DNA of 64,000 nucleotides from an uncultured Lachnospiraceae bacterium (GTDB taxonomy: Bacteria; Bacillota; Clostridia; Lachnospirales; Lachnospiraceae): contig CAJUCN010000011.1 in assembly GCA_910585005.1 (NCBI GenBank), forward strand, positions 62,001 through 126,000. The letters are read 5' to 3'. Each line of letters begins with the position of its first letter. Position 1 is the stretch's first letter. The notes beneath the pieces were generated by a model, which did not search any database, was not told where the DNA came from, and saw only the letters and a program-made list of their open reading frames with translations. Position numbers and translations under genes: made by a program. Shown here in pieces: positions 7,632 through 16,199 of this stretch.

Positions 7632-9864
7632 AAAACTTCCCCTCTATTTCTCTGATTCTATCGTCCAAACTGCTGTACCTTCTATGCTGGCTTTCGTTAT
7701 GTATCATTTCCTGAAGGGTCTGGCTGCTCCCTAATATGGTAACGCATTTCCTTGCACGGGTTACGGCCGTGTACAGCAAATTCCTGTTAAAAAGCATTTT
7801 CGGTCCCGATAGTAACGGCAGGATCACTGCCGGATATTCGCTCCCCTGGGATTTGTGGATTGTAACCGCATAGGCCAGCTCCAGTTCATCCAATTGGGAA
7901 AAAGGATATTCTACCCGTCTTCCCTCGTCAAACTCGGCCACCAGCATCCTGGCCGTATCATGGATCTCCCTAACCACCCCCATATCTCCATTAAATACTC
8001 CCATGCCTTTATCAATAGGAATTCCATACCTGCTTAAGATCTCCCACTCCACCTGGTAATTGTTTTTGATCTGCATCACCTTATCGCCTTCCCTAAAAAG
8101 CCTCTCCCCTGCCATATATTCTTTTTTGGAAGGATCCGGCGGATTTAAGTATTCCTGCAAAATGCCATTTAAGACCAATGCTCCAAGATTCCCTTTCCGC
8201 ATAGGCGTTAATACCTGTATATCCCATGGCCTGGCATCCACATAGGAAGGCAGTTTTTCACGGATCAATTGTATCATATGCTTGTATATGACATTAATAT
8301 CCTTCCTCTCCAGAAAAAAGAAATCCCTGCTCTTATTATTTAATGCAATCTCTTGCCCTTGGTTGATCTTATGAGCATTAACTACAATGTCACTTTCTCC
8401 GGCCTGCCGGAATATCTTCTTCAAAATAACTACCGGAAACGCACCGCTCCCAATCAAGTCGTGCAAAACCTGTCCCGGCCCAACGCTCGGGAGCTGATCC
8501 ACATCTCCCACCATGACCAAACGGGTTCCCACACTAACTGCATTTAGAAGTGCACGAAAAAGATGGATATCCACCATAGACATCTCGTCAATGATAATAA
8601 CATCCGCTTCCAATGGATTTTCTTCATTTCTCTCAAATTGCGCGCTCCTGCCTTCCTCCATGGCGCCATTTATTTCTAATAAGCGGTGGATCGTACGGGC
8701 TTCATATCCAGTGGCTTCCGTCATGCGTTTTGCCGCACGTCCTGTAGGCGCCGCCAAAAGAATATCCATACCTTCCGTCTCAAAGAAACGGATGATCGTA
8801 TTAATCGTGGTTGTTTTCCCTGTCCCCGGTCCCCCGGAAAGGATCATTAACCCCGACTTTACGCTTTCTAACACTGCCTGCTGTTGTAACTCATCCAGTA
8901 AGATCCCCTGCTCTTTTTCCAACCGATGTAAAAGCTGATGCACCCGTTCTTCCTGGGCAGGCAGAAGTTCCTCCTCCATCTTTACGTTTAGGTCATGAAG
9001 CATCTTTGCACAGGACAGTTCCGCATAATAATATGCGGACCCATAGACCCACACCTCTTCTCCTTTGCGCTTCATCACGATCTTTTTATCCATAGCCAGA
9101 TTTTCAAGCTGCAAAGACAAGACCTCCTTGCCAGTTTCCAGCATAGACCCCGCCCGCGTCTTAAGAACTTCTGCCGGCAGATAAGTATGCCCTTCGACGG
9201 AAGCCTGTTGTAACGTGTAAATAATCCCACTTCTGATTCGGTATTCCGAATCCGCAAGAATGCCTATCTTAGCCGCAATTTCGTCAGCCATCTTAAAACC
9301 TATTCCGTCAATATCCTCTGCCAGCCGGTAAGGATTTTCTTTCATAATACCGTACAGATTCATTCCATACCGACGGTAGATTTTCACTGCAAGGGTATTG
9401 GAAATCCCATATTGCTGCAAAAACAAGAATGCTTCCCGCATATCTTTTTTTTCGATCATCTGCTGGCCGATCTCCTGTGCCTTATGTAAGCTGATCCCTT
9501 TAATTTCTGCTAACCGTTCCGGTTCCTCTTCCATGATCCGAAAAGTCTCGTTGCCAAAGTTTTTCACGATCCTGGCTGCCAAAGCTTCTCCAATTCCCTT
9601 AATTGCCCCTGACCCGAGATAACGTTCCATGCTTATGGCATCGTCAGGCGTGCTTACACGGATACTCTCCACTTTAAGCTGACGCCCATACACTGGATGT
9701 TCCACATAGTTCCCTGTAAGTTCCAACAACTCACCTGCTTCCACAGACTGAAAACTGCCTACACAGATCAATTCTTCCCCTTCACAGACAAATGAAATGA
9801 CCGCGTATCCATTCTCTTTATTTTGAAAAACAATATGATCCACATATCCTCTGACCGTTTCCAA
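7603..9864 (-). CDS. recD2: RecD2-type SF1 DNA helicase
   Basis: 5'-3' superfamily 1 helicase of the RecBC-independent RecD2 group, acting in replication-linked DNA repair. At 753 residues it is full length: N-terminal OB-like segment, tandem HhH-type repeats (about 85-200), Walker A GGPGTGKTTTIN at about 344-355, Walker B IIIDEMSMVD, and a C-terminal UvrD-like motif (AYAVTIHKSQGSEYP). The start is TTG at 9864, 6 bases after GGAGG, with no better ATG. Downstream are comFC and yvyF. A strong hairpin with T-run from the preceding flagellar operon lies 70 bp upstream. Confidence 0.95.
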   Translation of the reverse strand: METVRGYVDHIVFQNKENGYAVISFVCEGEELICVGSFQSVEAGELLELTGNYVEHPVYGRQLKVESIRVSTPDDAISMERYLGSGAIKGIGEALAARIVKNFGNETFRIMEEEPERLAEIKGISLHKAQEIGQQMIEKKDMREAFLFLQQYGISNTLAVKIYRRYGMNLYGIMKENPYRLAEDIDGIGFKMADEIAAKIGILADSEYRIRSGIIYTLQQASVEGHTYLPAEVLKTRAGSMLETGKEVLSLQLENLAMDKKIVMKRKGEEVWVYGSAYYYAELSCAKMLHDLNVKMEEELLPAQEERVHQLLHRLEKEQGILLDELQQQAVLESVKSGLMILSGGPGTGKTTTINTIIRFFETEGMDILLAAPTGRAAKRMTEATGYEARTIHRLLEINGAMEEGRSAQFERNEENPLEADVIIIDEMSMVDIHLFRALLNAVSVGTRLVMVGDVDQLPSVGPGQVLHDLIGSGAFPVVILKKIFRQAGESDIVVNAHKINQGQEIALNNKSRDFFFLERKDINVIYKHMIQLIREKLPSYVDARPWDIQVLTPMRKGNLGALVLNGILQEYLNPPDPSKKEYMAGERLFREGDKVMQIKNNYQVEWEILSRYGIPIDKGMGVFNGDMGVVREIHDTARMLVAEFDEGRRVEYPFSQLDELELAYAVTIHKSQGSEYPAVILPLLSGPKMLFNRNLLYTAVTRARKCVTILGSSQTLQEMIHNESQHRRYSSLDDRIREIEGKFCDENEMESA

Positions 9865-9921
9865 ATTGCTCCTCCTCTATCGGCCGGCAAACTTCTGGTC
9901 ATTTGACACAGCATCCGCCTC

Positions 9922-9976
9922 AAAACCAAAAATAGGCTGCCAAATAAGACGGTATCCCACCTTACTTATGCAGCCT
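9922..9976 (-). terminator. Intrinsic terminator after the flagellar rod operon
   Basis: On the minus strand, AGGCTGC and GCAGCCT frame an inner AAGTAAG/CTTATT pairing and are followed by ATTTTTGGTTTT. It lies just after the stop of the flgJ-like gene and before recD2. Confidence 0.7.
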
Positions 9977-10002
9977 CATTATCTACTTTGTTTCCCTAAT
10001 CC

Positions 10003-10359
10003 CTAAAGCCCGTAGTTACGCTTCATCTGCTCATATAAAGTCTGTGCAAGCCCCAATCCTTGAATTTCTGTAGAGGTGGCTGCCAATTGCTGGATCGCAT
10101 TGTCTTTAAAGTAATCTAACATGCTATTACTGGTATCAATGCTGTTTTCATCCCTAAGGCAGTCTACCGTTTTCTCCATTTCCTTAAAGACCTGCTCTAA
10201 AAAATATGCTTCAAACTGTTTACAGGCATCTAACAGTTCATCCTCTGATGCCTGTGCATAATCAGTACTGTTCAGCGTCTCTTTCAGTTTGGTTTCTGCA
10301 GTATTCTGACTTTGTACATATTCTGCATATGCAGAAGAAAATCCGCCAATCCCATCCAT
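10003..10359 (-). CDS. flgJ: FlgJ-type rod-binding protein (no muramidase domain)
   Basis: 118 residues matching the rod-binding domain found at the N terminus of FlgJ: LLDACKQFEAYFLEQVFKEME followed by SNSMLDYFKDNAIQQLAA and a closing AQTLYEQMKRNYGL. The peptidoglycan hydrolase domain of proteobacterial FlgJ is absent, which is normal in many Firmicutes. It follows the FlgG gene by 37 bp and ends the operon before a terminator. It probably helps assemble the flagellar rod; wall opening would depend on another enzyme. Confidence 0.88.
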   Translation of the reverse strand: MDGIGGFSSAYAEYVQSQNTAETKLKETLNSTDYAQASEDELLDACKQFEAYFLEQVFKEMEKTVDCLRDENSIDTSNSMLDYFKDNAIQQLAATSTEIQGLGLAQTLYEQMKRNYGL

Positions 10360-10396
10360 ATGTTCAAATCCTCTCTTATCCTTTTACCAAAAGCCA

Positions 10397-11218
10397 TTAT
10401 CTCTTAAGATTATTTGCAGTCTGCATCATTTCATCTGTAGTCGTAATTGCTTTGGAATTCATCTCATATGCACGCTGTGCAACAATCAAGTTGACCATTT
10501 CGTCTGCAACCTGTACATTGGCGCCTTCCAAATAGCCTTGAACAACTTTACTCCTTACCAGGTTCCTGTTGGTTGCCTCATTTAATGCATCGCCGCTGGC
10601 AGCAGTAGCTCCCCACATGGTATCCCCTCTTCTCACAAGGCCACCGGGATTATTAAACTGATAGAGACCGATCGTCATATTTAAAGACTGGGGTACATTG
10701 TTTGCATCAGGATAACAGATTGTTCCATCAGCCGTAACCGTTACTTTGTTTGTAATATAACTGGAATTTAAAGTAATTGTCTTGCCATTGGTATCGAGTA
10801 CCGGAAGGCCATCCTGGTTCGTCAAGATCATGCCCCGCCCCGGTCCGTTGGTCGCCCATGTAAAATCACCATTGCGGGTATAATATGTATTTCCGTCAGC
10901 AGCTTGGATTGCAAAATATCCGTCACCCTCGATGGCAAAAGAAGTATCACTATTAGATGCCAGTAAAGGCCCTTGTGTGACAATGGAATTAATGGAAGAT
11001 GTCCGTACACCCAATCCCACCTGGGAACTTGTGGGTTTGGGATCCCCATTAGCGGTTGTCGTTGCCGTCTGAAGCGTCTGGTAAAGCAAAGATTTAAATT
11101 CCGCAACCTGTGCCTTATACCCCACTGTATTCACGTTTGCAAGATTGTTTGCAATTGTATCCACATTCGTCTGCTGGGCATTCATACCCGTTGCCGCTGT
11201 CCATAAACTCCTAACCAT
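10397..11218 (-). CDS. flgG: Flagellar basal-body distal rod protein (FlgG/FlhP type)
   Basis: 273 residues. Typical flagellar rod/hook protein: N-terminal amphipathic segment LWTAATGMNAQQTNVDTIANNLANVNT, central beta-rich region with GDGYFAIQ and YTRNGDFTW, and C-terminal helix VNLIVAQRAYEMNSKAITTTDEMM. Length and the LANVNT/AQRAYE signatures fit FlgG. AAGGAGG precedes the ATG. It follows its paralogue by 11 bp. The order mreB/mbl, flhO, flhP is that of B. subtilis, so FlhP is an equivalent name. Confidence 0.94.
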   Translation of the reverse strand: MVRSLWTAATGMNAQQTNVDTIANNLANVNTVGYKAQVAEFKSLLYQTLQTATTTANGDPKPTSSQVGLGVRTSSINSIVTQGPLLASNSDTSFAIEGDGYFAIQAADGNTYYTRNGDFTWATNGPGRGMILTNQDGLPVLDTNGKTITLNSSYITNKVTVTADGTICYPDANNVPQSLNMTIGLYQFNNPGGLVRRGDTMWGATAASGDALNEATNRNLVRSKVVQGYLEGANVQVADEMVNLIVAQRAYEMNSKAITTTDEMMQTANNLKR

Positions 11219-11229
11219 TTACTGCCTCC

Positions 11230-12009
11230 TTAAATTCTGCCAAGCTGATTGGCTGCAATATCAAGTGTACCGTCAATCGTCGTGATAATTTTTTGGTTGC
11301 TGTCATAAGCCCTGGAAACTGTGATCATATTCACCATTTCTGTTACAATCGACATATTGGATGTTTCCAGATAACCTGAATAGACTTCTGCGGGCGCTTC
11401 CGTTTCCACTGCCCCTTCAATGGGTTGGAAATAATTTTCCCCATACCGTTCCAGATAATTATAATCCTCAAAATCGGTAACCTGGATCGTTGCCACCACC
11501 TTGCCATCCTGTACAATCTGGCCGCTGGTATTAATTTCCACACTCTGCAAAGGATCAACCTCGATAGGCTGGCCGTTTTCATCAAGAACCGGGTCTCCAT
11601 CTCTGGTAACCAGGCGTCCTTCCTGGGTCAGGGTAAAATCGCCATCCCGGGTATATTTCACAGAAGTCTCCCCAGCTTTATTGGTAAACTCAACTGCAAA
11701 AAAACCTCTGTCTGTCAATGCAAGGTCATAAGTATTTCCCGTGGTCTTAATAGGCCCTTCGCTAAAATCCGTGTATCCCTCTCCGATCTTGACTCCCGGG
11801 TTATTGACCCCGATCCTTTTCGCCAGTCTGGAACTTCCTTCCGAAATATCTTTGATTTTGTAGGCCAGCACACTGTCAAAAGACTGGCTGGTTGCTCCTT
11901 CTTTCTTAAAACCATTTGTATCTGCATTAGCCAGATTGTTGGTAAGCACATCCATTCTATGCTGTTCATTGATCATGCCCGTATAGGCAGTATACAATCC
12001 TTTTACCAT
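11230..12009 (-). CDS. flhO: Flagellar basal-body rod protein (FlgF/FlhO type)
   Basis: 259 residues, paralogous to the next gene: N-terminal LYTAYTGMINEQHRMDVLTNNLANADT, central YDLALTDRGFFAVE and YTRDGDFTLTQEGRLV, and C-terminal VTEMVNMITVSRAYDSNQKIITTIDG. A proximal rod component by family. AAAGGTG lies upstream of ATG 12009. The gap to the MreB-like gene is 37 bp. FlgF and FlhO differ mainly in naming; position beside mreB/mbl favours FlhO. Confidence 0.9.
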   Translation of the reverse strand: MVKGLYTAYTGMINEQHRMDVLTNNLANADTNGFKKEGATSQSFDSVLAYKIKDISEGSSRLAKRIGVNNPGVKIGEGYTDFSEGPIKTTGNTYDLALTDRGFFAVEFTNKAGETSVKYTRDGDFTLTQEGRLVTRDGDPVLDENGQPIEVDPLQSVEINTSGQIVQDGKVVATIQVTDFEDYNYLERYGENYFQPIEGAVETEAPAEVYSGYLETSNMSIVTEMVNMITVSRAYDSNQKIITTIDGTLDIAANQLGRI

Positions 12010-12046
12010 GAAAACACCTTTCTGCCAGCCAAAAACAACTGGCCTT

Positions 12047-13039
12047 TTATTCGTCTTTATAACCGGCTAAAAATTCCACATACTTTCCTGTGCCTATGGC
12101 AACCGCCGTCATGGGATCCTCCGCCGTCATCGTATTGATACCTGTCCTCTCAGCAATCAGATCTTCCAACCCCCGCAAAAGGCTGCCGCCTCCTGTCAAC
12201 ACGATTCCCCGGTCAGCAATGTCCGCTGCCAGCTCTGGCGGAGTCTTCTCCAACACACTGTGAATCGTCTCAATGATCTGGGCTGTGGTTTCTTTCAACG
12301 CTTCTTCTGTCTCTTCGGAAGACACTTTCACTGTCTTGGGAAGCCCCGTCACCAGGTTCCGTCCCCTGACATCCATGTAGTCTACCTCCAAACGCTTAAA
12401 TGCCGAACCAATCTTGATCTTAATATCCTCTGCCGTTCTTTCACCAATCAGCAGATTATGTTTCTTACGCATATATCTGACAAGCGCTTCATCGAAATCA
12501 TCACCTGCAATTTTAATAGAAGCGCTGACTACCGTCCCTCCAAGGGAAATTACGGCAATATCAGAAGTTCCTCCTCCAATATCCACGATCATGTTACCGC
12601 AAGGCTTTGAAATATCAATCCCCGCTCCGATCGCTGCCGCAATGGGTTCTTCGATAATAGAAACCTCTCTGGCGCCCGCCTGCAGCGTAGCATCTTCAAC
12701 AGCTTTCTTTTCCACTTCTGTGACGCCACTGGGAACACATACCGCTATTCTGGGCTTTCTAAAGGTTTTCTTCCCAAGAGCCTTTTGAATAAAGTACTTC
12801 ATCATCTGCTCCGTTACCCTGTAATCAGAAATAACACCTTGGCGCAGCGGCCGTACCGCAACGATATTCCCCGGCGTCCTTCCCAGCATCAGCCTCGCAT
12901 CTTCTCCAATTGCCTTGATCCTGTTCGTATCCCTATCAAAAGCTACCACCGAAGGCTCTTTCAGCACAACGCCTCTCCCTCTGATGTAGACTAAAATACT
13001 GGCAGTTCCCAAATCAATTCCTATATCCGTATATTGCAT
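12047..13039 (-). CDS. mbl: MreB/Mbl actin-like rod-shape protein
   Basis: Actin-like filament protein that guides lateral wall synthesis. About 330 residues with phosphate loop DIGIDLGTASILVY, a second phosphate/connect region NMIVDIGGGTSDIAVISLGG, and adenosine motif VLTGGGSLLRGLEDLIAE. Start: ATG 13039 has AAAGGGG 9 bases before it; in-frame ATGs at 13045 and 13063 are too close to or upstream of that site. Position before flhO-flhP is as for B. subtilis mbl; mreC and mreD are not adjacent, arguing for Mbl over MreB. Driven by the promoter at 13154-13181 with a leader of about 100 bases that can fold. Confidence 0.92.
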   Translation of the reverse strand: MQYTDIGIDLGTASILVYIRGRGVVLKEPSVVAFDRDTNRIKAIGEDARLMLGRTPGNIVAVRPLRQGVISDYRVTEQMMKYFIQKALGKKTFRKPRIAVCVPSGVTEVEKKAVEDATLQAGAREVSIIEEPIAAAIGAGIDISKPCGNMIVDIGGGTSDIAVISLGGTVVSASIKIAGDDFDEALVRYMRKKHNLLIGERTAEDIKIKIGSAFKRLEVDYMDVRGRNLVTGLPKTVKVSSEETEEALKETTAQIIETIHSVLEKTPPELAADIADRGIVLTGGGSLLRGLEDLIAERTGINTMTAEDPMTAVAIGTGKYVEFLAGYKDE

Positions 13040-13097
13040 TGCCATATACCCCTTTCTATGCATTTTGGCTTTTATATAATAATTTCACTCAAATACC

Positions 13098-13132
13098 CCG
13101 CAGCAAGACCTGTTTTTGGCCCTTGCCAGCGG
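13098..13132 (-). other. Imperfect hairpin in the mbl leader
   Basis: The leader between promoter and mbl can pair CCGC/GCGG, GCAAG/CTTGC and CC/GG around an A-rich loop with small bulges. No T-run follows, so it is not a terminator; it could stabilise the mRNA or bind a ligand or protein. Family unknown. Confidence 0.35.
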
Positions 13133-13153
13133 TGTTCAGGCACATATAAAATT

Positions 13154-13181
13154 ATTATAACCCATCAAAATACATTTTCAA
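13154..13181 (-). promoter_or_regulatory. Sigma-A-type promoter of the mbl-flagellar rod operon
   Basis: On the minus strand TTGAAA (13181-13176) and TATAAT (13159-13154) are separated by 16 bases, giving a predicted start near 13147. Confidence 0.65.
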
Positions 13182-13283
13182 AGGGATTTCATAAAAAATT
13201 AACAAAAAACTGTTACAACAAATGGACACAGGAATAAAAACGGTTCCATCCGTCTTACCCCCTGCGTCCGTGCTCTGTTATTT

Positions 13284-16178
13284 TTATCGGTATTTATTTA
13301 AATTATCTTTATACTTTTTCAGCACTTTTTTCACATACTGTCCAGTGTAAGATTCTGGAATCTCTATGATTTCCTCCGGTGTTCCACAGGCTACAACCGT
13401 GCCTCCCCTGTCGCCGCCATCCGGCCCCATATCAATGATATAGTCTGCCGTTTTGATCACATCAAGATTATGTTCAATGACCACCACTGTATTTCCACCG
13501 TCCGCTAGTCTGTGAATGATCTCTACCAGCTTATGCACATCTGCAAAGTGAAGCCCTGTAGTCGGTTCATCCAAAATGTAAATGGTATTCCCCGTGCTCC
13601 TTTTGCTAAGTTCTGTAGCCAGCTTGATCCTCTGCGCCTCCCCTCCCGAAAGGGTCGTAGAGGGCTGTCCAAGCTTCACATAAGAAAGTCCGACATCGTT
13701 TAACGTCTCGATTTTCCGGCGGATGGAAGGAAGATTTTCAAAAAACGGGACAGCCTCTTCCACTGTCATATCCAACACGTCATAGATATTTTTCCCTTTA
13801 TATTTCACATCCAAAGTTTCCCGGTTATAGCGCTTACCGCCACACACTTCGCAAGGAACGTATACATCCGGCAAAAAGTGCATTTCAATTTTAATAATTC
13901 CGTCCCCACCGCAGGCTTCACATCTCCCGCCCTTCACGTTGAAGCTGAACCGTCCTTTCTTGTATCCCTTTGCCTTGGCATCCGGCGTACCGGCAAACAG
14001 ATCCCTGATCATATCAAAGACACCCGTATAAGTTGCCGGATTAGACCTGGGCGTCCTGCCGATAGGGGACTGGTCAATATTGATCACTTTATCCAGTTTC
14101 TCAACGCCTGTAATATTCTTATGCTTTCCAGGAATTGTCCTTGCACGGTTCAGATCCCTTGCCAGACGTTTATAGAGGATCTCATTAATCAGTGAACTCT
14201 TCCCTGACCCAGAGACGCCAGTGACGCAGGTAAAAACGCCCGTCGGGATATTTACCGTAATGTTTTTCAGGTTATTTTCCGCCGCGCCGCTAACTGCCAG
14301 CCAGCCCTTTGGCTTACGTCTTTGTTCCGGTACAGGCACCTGTACCCTTCCGCTCAAATACTGGCCCGTGACGGAGTCTTCTGCTTCCATGATTTCCTGT
14401 GCGTTGCCCTGTGCGATCACCCTGCCCCCATGGGAACCCGCCCCCGGCCCTATATCCACAATATAGTCCGCTTCCAGCATGGTATCTTCATCATGTTCTA
14501 CGACAATCAAGGTATTGCCTAAATCACGAAGGTTCTTCAAGGTATTAAGCAGTTTATCGTTATCCTTCTGGTGCAGGCCGATACTTGGTTCATCCAAAAT
14601 ATAACATACGCCTACCAATCCGGAACCTATCTGGGTGGCAAGCCGGATCCTCTGCGCTTCCCCTCCGGAAAGGGTACCTGTAGACCGGGATAACGAAAGA
14701 TATTCTAACCCCACATCAATCAAAAAACCTACTCTTGCATTGATTTCCTTTAGCACCTGTTTTCCGATCATCACTTGCTGCCTGGAAAGGTTCATGCCTT
14801 TAAGAAAGGCAGCCAGATCCCTGATGGACATAGAGGTAACCTGGTAGATGTTCTTATCACATACCGTTACCGCAAGAGACTCCTTTTTCAGCCTCATCCC
14901 CTTACATTCCTTACAGGGCGTAATCCGCATAAAAGTCTCATACTCCTGTTTCATATAATCGGAGCCGGTTTCCCTATATTTCCTCTCCATATTTTTGACC
15001 AGTCCTTCAAAGGCCACCGGGTAGACCCCTTCGCCTCTCTGGCCTTTATAATGTACTTTTACTTCCTTGCCATCCGTACCATAAACCAACATATGGAAAA
15101 CCTGCTCTGAAAGTTTTTCTACCGGAGTATCCAGACTGAATCCATATTCTTTTGAAAGAGCCTGTAGCAATGCATTGGTAAAACTGCCTTCCTCATTGCT
15201 GGACTGCCATCCCATGACTTGAATTGCTCCCTCACTGATGCTCAAACTCTTATCAGGGATCATAAGGTCAGGATCAAATTCCATTTTGTAACCCAAGCCA
15301 AAACAAACCGGGCAAGCGCCAAAGGGATTATTAAAGGAAAAGCTTCTGGGTTCAATCTCACTGATGCTGACCCCGCAGTCCGGACAGGCAAAACTCTGGC
15401 TGAAATTGATCGTCTCTCCGTCAATGACATCCACCATCAAAAGACCTTCTGCAAGCTCCAATACATTTTCCACAGAATCCGTCAGCCTTCTTTCTATTCC
15501 CGGTTTCACCACAAGCCTGTCCACCACGATCTCAACATTATGCTTGATATTTTTATCCAGCTTAATCTCTTCCGTCAACTCGTAAAGGCTGCCATCTACG
15601 CGGACACGGACATAACCGCTTCTCTTTGCACGGTCAAACACCTTGGCATGTTCTCCCTTTCTTCCCCGGACGACCGGAGCCAGAAGCTGGATCCTCGTGC
15701 CTTCCGAAAGCTCCATAACCTGATCTACCATCTGATCCACGCTCTGGCGTTTAATTTCCTTCCCACACTCCGGGCAATGGGGAATACCAATCCTGGCATA
15801 TAGCAGACGGAAATAATCATAGATTTCCGTCACAGTTCCCACCGTAGAACGTGGATTCCTGTTCGTCGACTTCTGGTCAATCGAGATGGCAGGAGAGAGC
15901 CCCTCAATCTTTTCTACATTGGGTTTTTCCATTTGCCCCAGGAATTGCCTTGCATAGGAAGATAAGGATTCCATGTACCTTCTTTGGCCTTCCGCATAGA
16001 TCGTATCAAAAGCAAGGGAAGACTTTCCTGAACCCGAAAGTCCGGTGAGAACTACCAGTTCATTTCTTGGAATATCCACATCGAGATTCTGTAGATTGTG
16101 TTCGTTTGCCCCTCTGATCTTAATATATTCTCTGGGACGTATCCTAGGTGTTTCTATCTGCTTATCTGGCAATTTCAT
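13284..16178 (-). CDS. uvrA: UvrABC excinuclease subunit A
   Basis: ATPase that finds bulky DNA lesions and loads UvrB. 964 residues, full length: first Walker A GLSGSGKSSLAFDT near 45, UvrB-binding and DNA-insertion regions, zinc motifs CPECGKEI, CPDCG/CPVCF and CEACGGDG/CEVCGG, signature LSGGEAQRIRLATQ in the first half, second Walker A GVSGSGKSSLINE, and LSGGEAQRIKLATE in the second half. It follows uvrB by 21 bp, so both are transcribed together. No strong terminator is seen after it. Confidence 0.97.
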   Translation of the reverse strand: MKLPDKQIETPRIRPREYIKIRGANEHNLQNLDVDIPRNELVVLTGLSGSGKSSLAFDTIYAEGQRRYMESLSSYARQFLGQMEKPNVEKIEGLSPAISIDQKSTNRNPRSTVGTVTEIYDYFRLLYARIGIPHCPECGKEIKRQSVDQMVDQVMELSEGTRIQLLAPVVRGRKGEHAKVFDRAKRSGYVRVRVDGSLYELTEEIKLDKNIKHNVEIVVDRLVVKPGIERRLTDSVENVLELAEGLLMVDVIDGETINFSQSFACPDCGVSISEIEPRSFSFNNPFGACPVCFGLGYKMEFDPDLMIPDKSLSISEGAIQVMGWQSSNEEGSFTNALLQALSKEYGFSLDTPVEKLSEQVFHMLVYGTDGKEVKVHYKGQRGEGVYPVAFEGLVKNMERKYRETGSDYMKQEYETFMRITPCKECKGMRLKKESLAVTVCDKNIYQVTSMSIRDLAAFLKGMNLSRQQVMIGKQVLKEINARVGFLIDVGLEYLSLSRSTGTLSGGEAQRIRLATQIGSGLVGVCYILDEPSIGLHQKDNDKLLNTLKNLRDLGNTLIVVEHDEDTMLEADYIVDIGPGAGSHGGRVIAQGNAQEIMEAEDSVTGQYLSGRVQVPVPEQRRKPKGWLAVSGAAENNLKNITVNIPTGVFTCVTGVSGSGKSSLINEILYKRLARDLNRARTIPGKHKNITGVEKLDKVINIDQSPIGRTPRSNPATYTGVFDMIRDLFAGTPDAKAKGYKKGRFSFNVKGGRCEACGGDGIIKIEMHFLPDVYVPCEVCGGKRYNRETLDVKYKGKNIYDVLDMTVEEAVPFFENLPSIRRKIETLNDVGLSYVKLGQPSTTLSGGEAQRIKLATELSKRSTGNTIYILDEPTTGLHFADVHKLVEIIHRLADGGNTVVVIEHNLDVIKTADYIIDMGPDGGDRGGTVVACGTPEEIIEIPESYTGQYVKKVLKKYKDNLNKYR

Positions 16179-16199
16179 TTTACTGGCTGTTTCCTTTCA

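Noticed and set aside
13238..13256. Short hairpin with T-run after uvrA on the minus strand
   Set aside because: The stem is only about four pairs (ACGG/CCGT), too weak to call a terminator.
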